Part shown: piece by piece, positions 62,201 to 64,000 of the stretch
Layout: every line of letters starts with the position of its first letter
Numbering within the stretch: position 1 is the first letter of the stretch
Notes under the pieces: generated by a model
What the model was told of the DNA's origin: nothing
What the model saw: only the letters and a program-made list of their open reading frames with translations
Databases searched by the model: none
Assembly (NCBI GenBank): GCA_004431415.1
Contig: QPMI01000194.1
Coordinates: 62,001 to 126,000, forward strand
Length of the DNA: 64,000 nucleotides
Direction: 5' to 3'
From: Cyanophora paradoxa
Lineage: Eukaryota > Glaucocystophyceae > Cyanophorales > Cyanophoraceae
Made by a program: the position numbers and the translations under genes

Positions 62201-64000
62201 GTCCTCCCGTGATCCACTGCGGGTTCCAGACCGTGTTGGTTCCGAGCATCGTGAAGACCGCCCGACTGACGACCCTGTAGTAGCCGGCCTCACGAGAGCT
62301 CAGCGACCTCAGGGCTTCTTCCACGTTGCCGTCGCCGATCCCGGCGGTAGACATCTCCTTGTCGATGCCCCGGTGGACCGCGTAAGCCCGCGCGACGTCC
62401 GCCGCCACGGTTGTCTCCCACGCGCGTGGCTCCTCGCCCCGCTCGACTTCCTGCATCCGCCGGCCCCCGCCCGCCGCCTGGATCTCAGCGAACTTCGCCG
62501 CTCGTTCTCGGTGTTCTTGCGCGGCCAGCGTAGCCGTGTCGACGTTGCGTTCCATTGCCGTCCACTGGAGGAGTCGCCAACGTCCGTCTGATGTCAACCT
62601 CCCCCACAGCCCAAGCCACCGCTCGTCAATCGGGCCTGCATGGGCGTTGAGCAGTTCGCCCGCGTCCGCCCGTGTGAGTTCCGCAATCAGTTCCGCGTTG
62701 CCCGGGTGTAGGGCCTGGTGGGCTGGTGCCGTTCGGGGTGGGGGGCCCATGTTGCGCGTCAATCCGTCAGCCACCTGGCGTCTCACGTTTGACGACCGCG
62801 GGACTCCGAACTTGTCCATCGTGTACTCTGCGAGTGCACGGTATCGAGTGTCGTTGTTAATCGTCTGGCCCGTCTTCAGCCGTCGTCGATAATTCGCCTC
62901 CCACGTGTGCTCCGCTTCGTCATGCGTGTGCTCTGACGGCGAGTCGATCTCCATCCTCGTGATGTTCATGGGGTGATCCGGATGGGAAGGCGAGTTCGGA
63001 GAGTACGTGTGCTCCTGTGGGGCGTCCGGTGGTGGTGTTGTTACGACGTCGCCGCCTGGCTCCGCTGCCGTCGCCTCCGTCGTCACGGCCTGCACGCTTT
63101 GGGCGAGCCCGAGCGTGGGGTCCGTTGCAGGTGGCGTTTCTGCGCCCTCCGCGCGCTGCGTCTCCGCGGCCTCTGCCGCCGTCGGGCACCGCTCGCCAAC
63201 GGGTGCCAACGCCTTCGCGTCCTCCTCCGTTGCTGACGCCGCCGTCACGGCCTGCACGCTTTGGGCGAGCCCGAGCGTGGGGTCCGTTGCAGGTGGCGTT
63301 TCCGCGCCCTCCGCGCGCTGCGTCTCCGCGGCCTCTGCCGCCGTCGGGCACCGCTCGCCAGCGGGTGCCAACGCCTTCGCGTCCTCCTCCATTGCTGACG
63401 CCGCCGTCACGGCCTGCACGCTTTGGGCGAGCCCGAGCGTGGGGTCCGTTGCAGGTGGCGTTTCCGCGCCCTCCGCGCGCTGCGTCTCCGCGGCCTCTGC
63501 CGCCGTCGGGCACCGCTCGCCAGCGGGTGCCAACGCCTTCGCGTCCTCCTCCGTTGCTGACGCCGCCGTCACGGCCTGCACGCTTTGGGCGAGCCCGAGC
63601 GTGGGGTCCGTTGCAGGTGGCGTTTCCGCGCCCTCCGCGCGCTGCGTCTCCGCGGCCTCTGCCGCCGTCGGGCACCGCTCGCCAGCGGGTGCCAACGCCT
63701 TCGCGTCCTCCTCCATTGCTGACGCCGCCGTCACGGCCTGCACGCTTTGGGCGAGCCCGAGCGTGGGGTCCGTTGCAGGTGGCGTTTCCGCGCCCTCCGC
63801 GCGCTGCGTCTCCGCGGCCTCCGCCGCCATCAGGCATCGTTCGCCAGCGGGTGCCAACTTCTCCACGCGCTGCAACTCTGCGGCCTCTGCTGACGCCGTC
63901 GTCATCACGGCCTGCGCGCTTTGGGCGAGCCCGAGCGCGGGGTCTGTCACGGCTGGCGTCGCTGGGCGGTTTGGGCGCTGCAGTGGCGGGTCGTCCTCGC
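59262..64000 (-). CDS. Retroelement ORF1, large unknown protein (partial at 5' end)
   Basis: The frame is open from the window edge (upstream codons read EDDPPLQRP) to the TGA at 59262, at least 1579 codons; the true start is outside. The N-terminal third carries about five 54-residue repeats rich in Ala, Glu and Thr. The rest looks globular, with many aromatic and hydrophobic clusters: QHLAPLMEVVKPWVGLTDTA, RRDFSIWMARQSRYVRDGKS, SFMEELLYVNAM-like runs (LFCDLMEELLYVNAMAVDVP) and MEMAASPFKAYTVAMIVGHP. No zinc knuckle, polymerase or helicase motif is visible. Position suggests a structural (Gag-like) role; this is inference. Size and globular nature would also suit a capsid acquired from another virus type, which I cannot test here. 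Confidence 0.7.
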   Translation of the reverse strand, partial: EDDPPLQRPNRPATPAVTDPALGLAQSAQAVMTTASAEAAELQRVEKLAPAGERCLMAAEAAETQRAEGAETPPATDPTLGLAQSVQAVTAASAMEEDAKALAPAGERCPTAAEAAETQRAEGAETPPATDPTLGLAQSVQAVTAASATEEDAKALAPAGERCPTAAEAAETQRAEGAETPPATDPTLGLAQSVQAVTAASAMEEDAKALAPAGERCPTAAEAAETQRAEGAETPPATDPTLGLAQSVQAVTAASATEEDAKALAPVGERCPTAAEAAETQRAEGAETPPATDPTLGLAQSVQAVTTEATAAEPGGDVVTTPPPDAPQEHTYSPNSPSHPDHPMNITRMEIDSPSEHTHDEAEHTWEANYRRRLKTGQTINNDTRYRALAEYTMDKFGVPRSSNVRRQVADGLTRNMGPPPRTAPAHQALHPGNAELIAELTRADAGELLNAHAGPIDERWLGLWGRLTSDGRWRLLQWTAMERNVDTATLAAQEHRERAAKFAEIQAAGGGRRMQEVERGEEPRAWETTVAADVARAYAVHRGIDKEMSTAGIGDGNVEEALRSLSSREAGYYRVVSRAVFTMLGTNTVWNPQWITGGRPGGPPPPHLPRSMRPKERSMMDYEFTNPSQEEGVRERQIWQHLAPLMEVVKPWVGLTDTARFGALAAEADKRRVSVEQLPDILIEEWGQLCDLARQAGYLRWERVATGADNPRHQHVAVADIFVQTLDLLGRLDHERDRHHPGLPWFKVFRALAAEEAGYGKGRRARELYEQLATLRDSVTGRAETETLLKMYRGENGWDGWQYRLPHATASAEFSTVYTSRDLNKTRTGERPYIDRDLTEPFRMDTELPRRDFSIWMARQSRYVRDGKSLPSPPLSRHWGEGAYGTDKESLVVTTQVEVQAALLHAKLPQFRRAMAALIMTGFSGFVDPFVEAPERRCSGEISDAAWRDSARQGLSCLGHDSLLALFGVEMREIGHFTNAVDSIMPTLVALGIELGRRLNGERQRRGRGAPIQFDTGLLEKALTSQAMDEAVEEATRYVMLAAATMETPPALEECPDAEVALRLRTHAITCGLSLFLAARDPRAEGGLQCPRTLWDSKGSEVEWVDVLNTNRAFDYDLPDGFLVTFLVEICESFLTVARYARTIDGRTPTIATVAAAEDNESRALFTRTRPSLRTGRTNVNLEALSWSTAFRTALGFTGKAHLFCDLMEELLYVNAMAVDVPFRLVDGDLRDGARREAIATYLHQRRVIPVHYRFVSRESKTRAIVHLTYSAGLARLRRDHNVIRDSIAMLAIELHNDREEGNKPNAAFSWAPQPPQAPMHLAIHDPDVTWYAAPFQSTPFILGRRGENLRLVPIAVAMTSLRTLLLRTVTERLRESMTTAIATATGESDPHSAKAQQAVRVLTSWIMEMAASPFKAYTVAMIVGHPMQFFTLLRTLHREQLQHGNEGLQRYPLTPNRQLPVVMQGRRQDWERNIPLHHLPVRSAKPGAWPYYAGANAFGLPTVMEGEMNETERRVIVHFALRPAPNVAGPSGGSATTVATLSPLRTLSLRARQSPSWRAATRPGLTRAGDLRSPTR
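63060..63900 (-). repeat. 162-bp tandem repeat coding 54-residue units in ORF1
   Basis: The word GACGCCGCCGTCACGGCCTG recurs at 63235, 63397, 63559 and 63721, exactly 162 bp apart, with partial units on both sides. Units differ by only a few bases, mostly C/T. The encoded unit contains LAPAGERCPTAAEAAETQRA and TDPTLGLAQSVQAVTAAS. Being in frame, copy number can change without disrupting ORF1. Confidence 0.9.

Larger units (their letters stand above)
49109..64000 (-). mobile_element. Giant Ty3/gypsy-like retroelement, 5' end outside window
   Basis: Three large minus-strand ORFs are consecutive: ORF1 (64000-59262, open at the window edge), ORF2 (59250-54259) and pol (to 49109). Together they span at least 14.9 kb of nearly continuous coding sequence with no visible introns, unlike the host genes. 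The domain order PR, RT, RNase H, integrase is that of Ty3/gypsy. The amount of coding sequence before the protease (over 3000 residues) is several times a normal Gag. Confidence 0.9.

Overview
The window is nuclear DNA of a photosynthetic eukaryote. Genes are split by many short GT..AG introns (about 45-65 nt, some longer), base composition is very uneven, and one gene encodes a plastid cytochrome c6 with a two-part targeting sequence beginning MAFV. A phenylalanine near the start of the transit peptide is typical of red algae and glaucophytes. Many introns and a ULK4/RUNKEL-type kinase, a family often found in flagellates, make a glaucophyte similar to Cyanophora my best guess; a red alga is the main alternative. 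This is inference from the sequence, not a database match.

Host genes recognised from spliced translation: a tetraspanin-like membrane protein (34-877, -), GINS subunit PSF2 (3653-4413, -), plastid cytochrome c6 (5128-5684, -), a mitochondrial coiled-coil protein of CCDC90/DUF1640 type (12114-12733, -), a ULK4/RUNKEL kinase with HEAT-like repeats (14703-19868, -) divergent from ERH (20266-20825, +), a small unknown gene (21653-22174, +), an aquaporin (22791-24173, -), a coiled-coil gene made of micro-exons (41990-43013, +) and an MFSD1-like transporter (43752-45920, -). Two loci, 9637-10016 and 42307-42639, are tandem arrays in which every repeat unit is a complete in-phase mini-exon plus its intron.

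The rest is mostly mobile or repetitive DNA. A repeat family (F) fills 36520-40920 with ~1461-bp tandem units and near-perfect hairpins. Another F copy is cut in two, with its head at 25523-25626 and its tail at 36520-36597. The intervening ~10.9 kb (25627-36519) holds four multi-exon genes, one with features of an RNase H-like transposase, so I read it as a nested multi-gene mobile element that I do not recognise. A 787-bp element with 20-bp terminal inverted repeats and a CTG target duplication sits at 40971-41757. Fragments of a dispersed coding family (R) occur at 10.9-11.6, 24.3-25.2, 43.4 and 46.9-47.6 kb.

The right end (49109 to beyond 64000, -) is a giant Ty3/gypsy-like retroelement. 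Two very large ORFs (over 1570 and ~1660 residues) lie where Gag is expected, the second ending in an aspartic protease. A pol ORF (RT, RNase H, integrase) follows in the -1 frame, with a correctly phased CCCTTTT slippery heptamer in the overlap. The element runs off the window at its 5' end.
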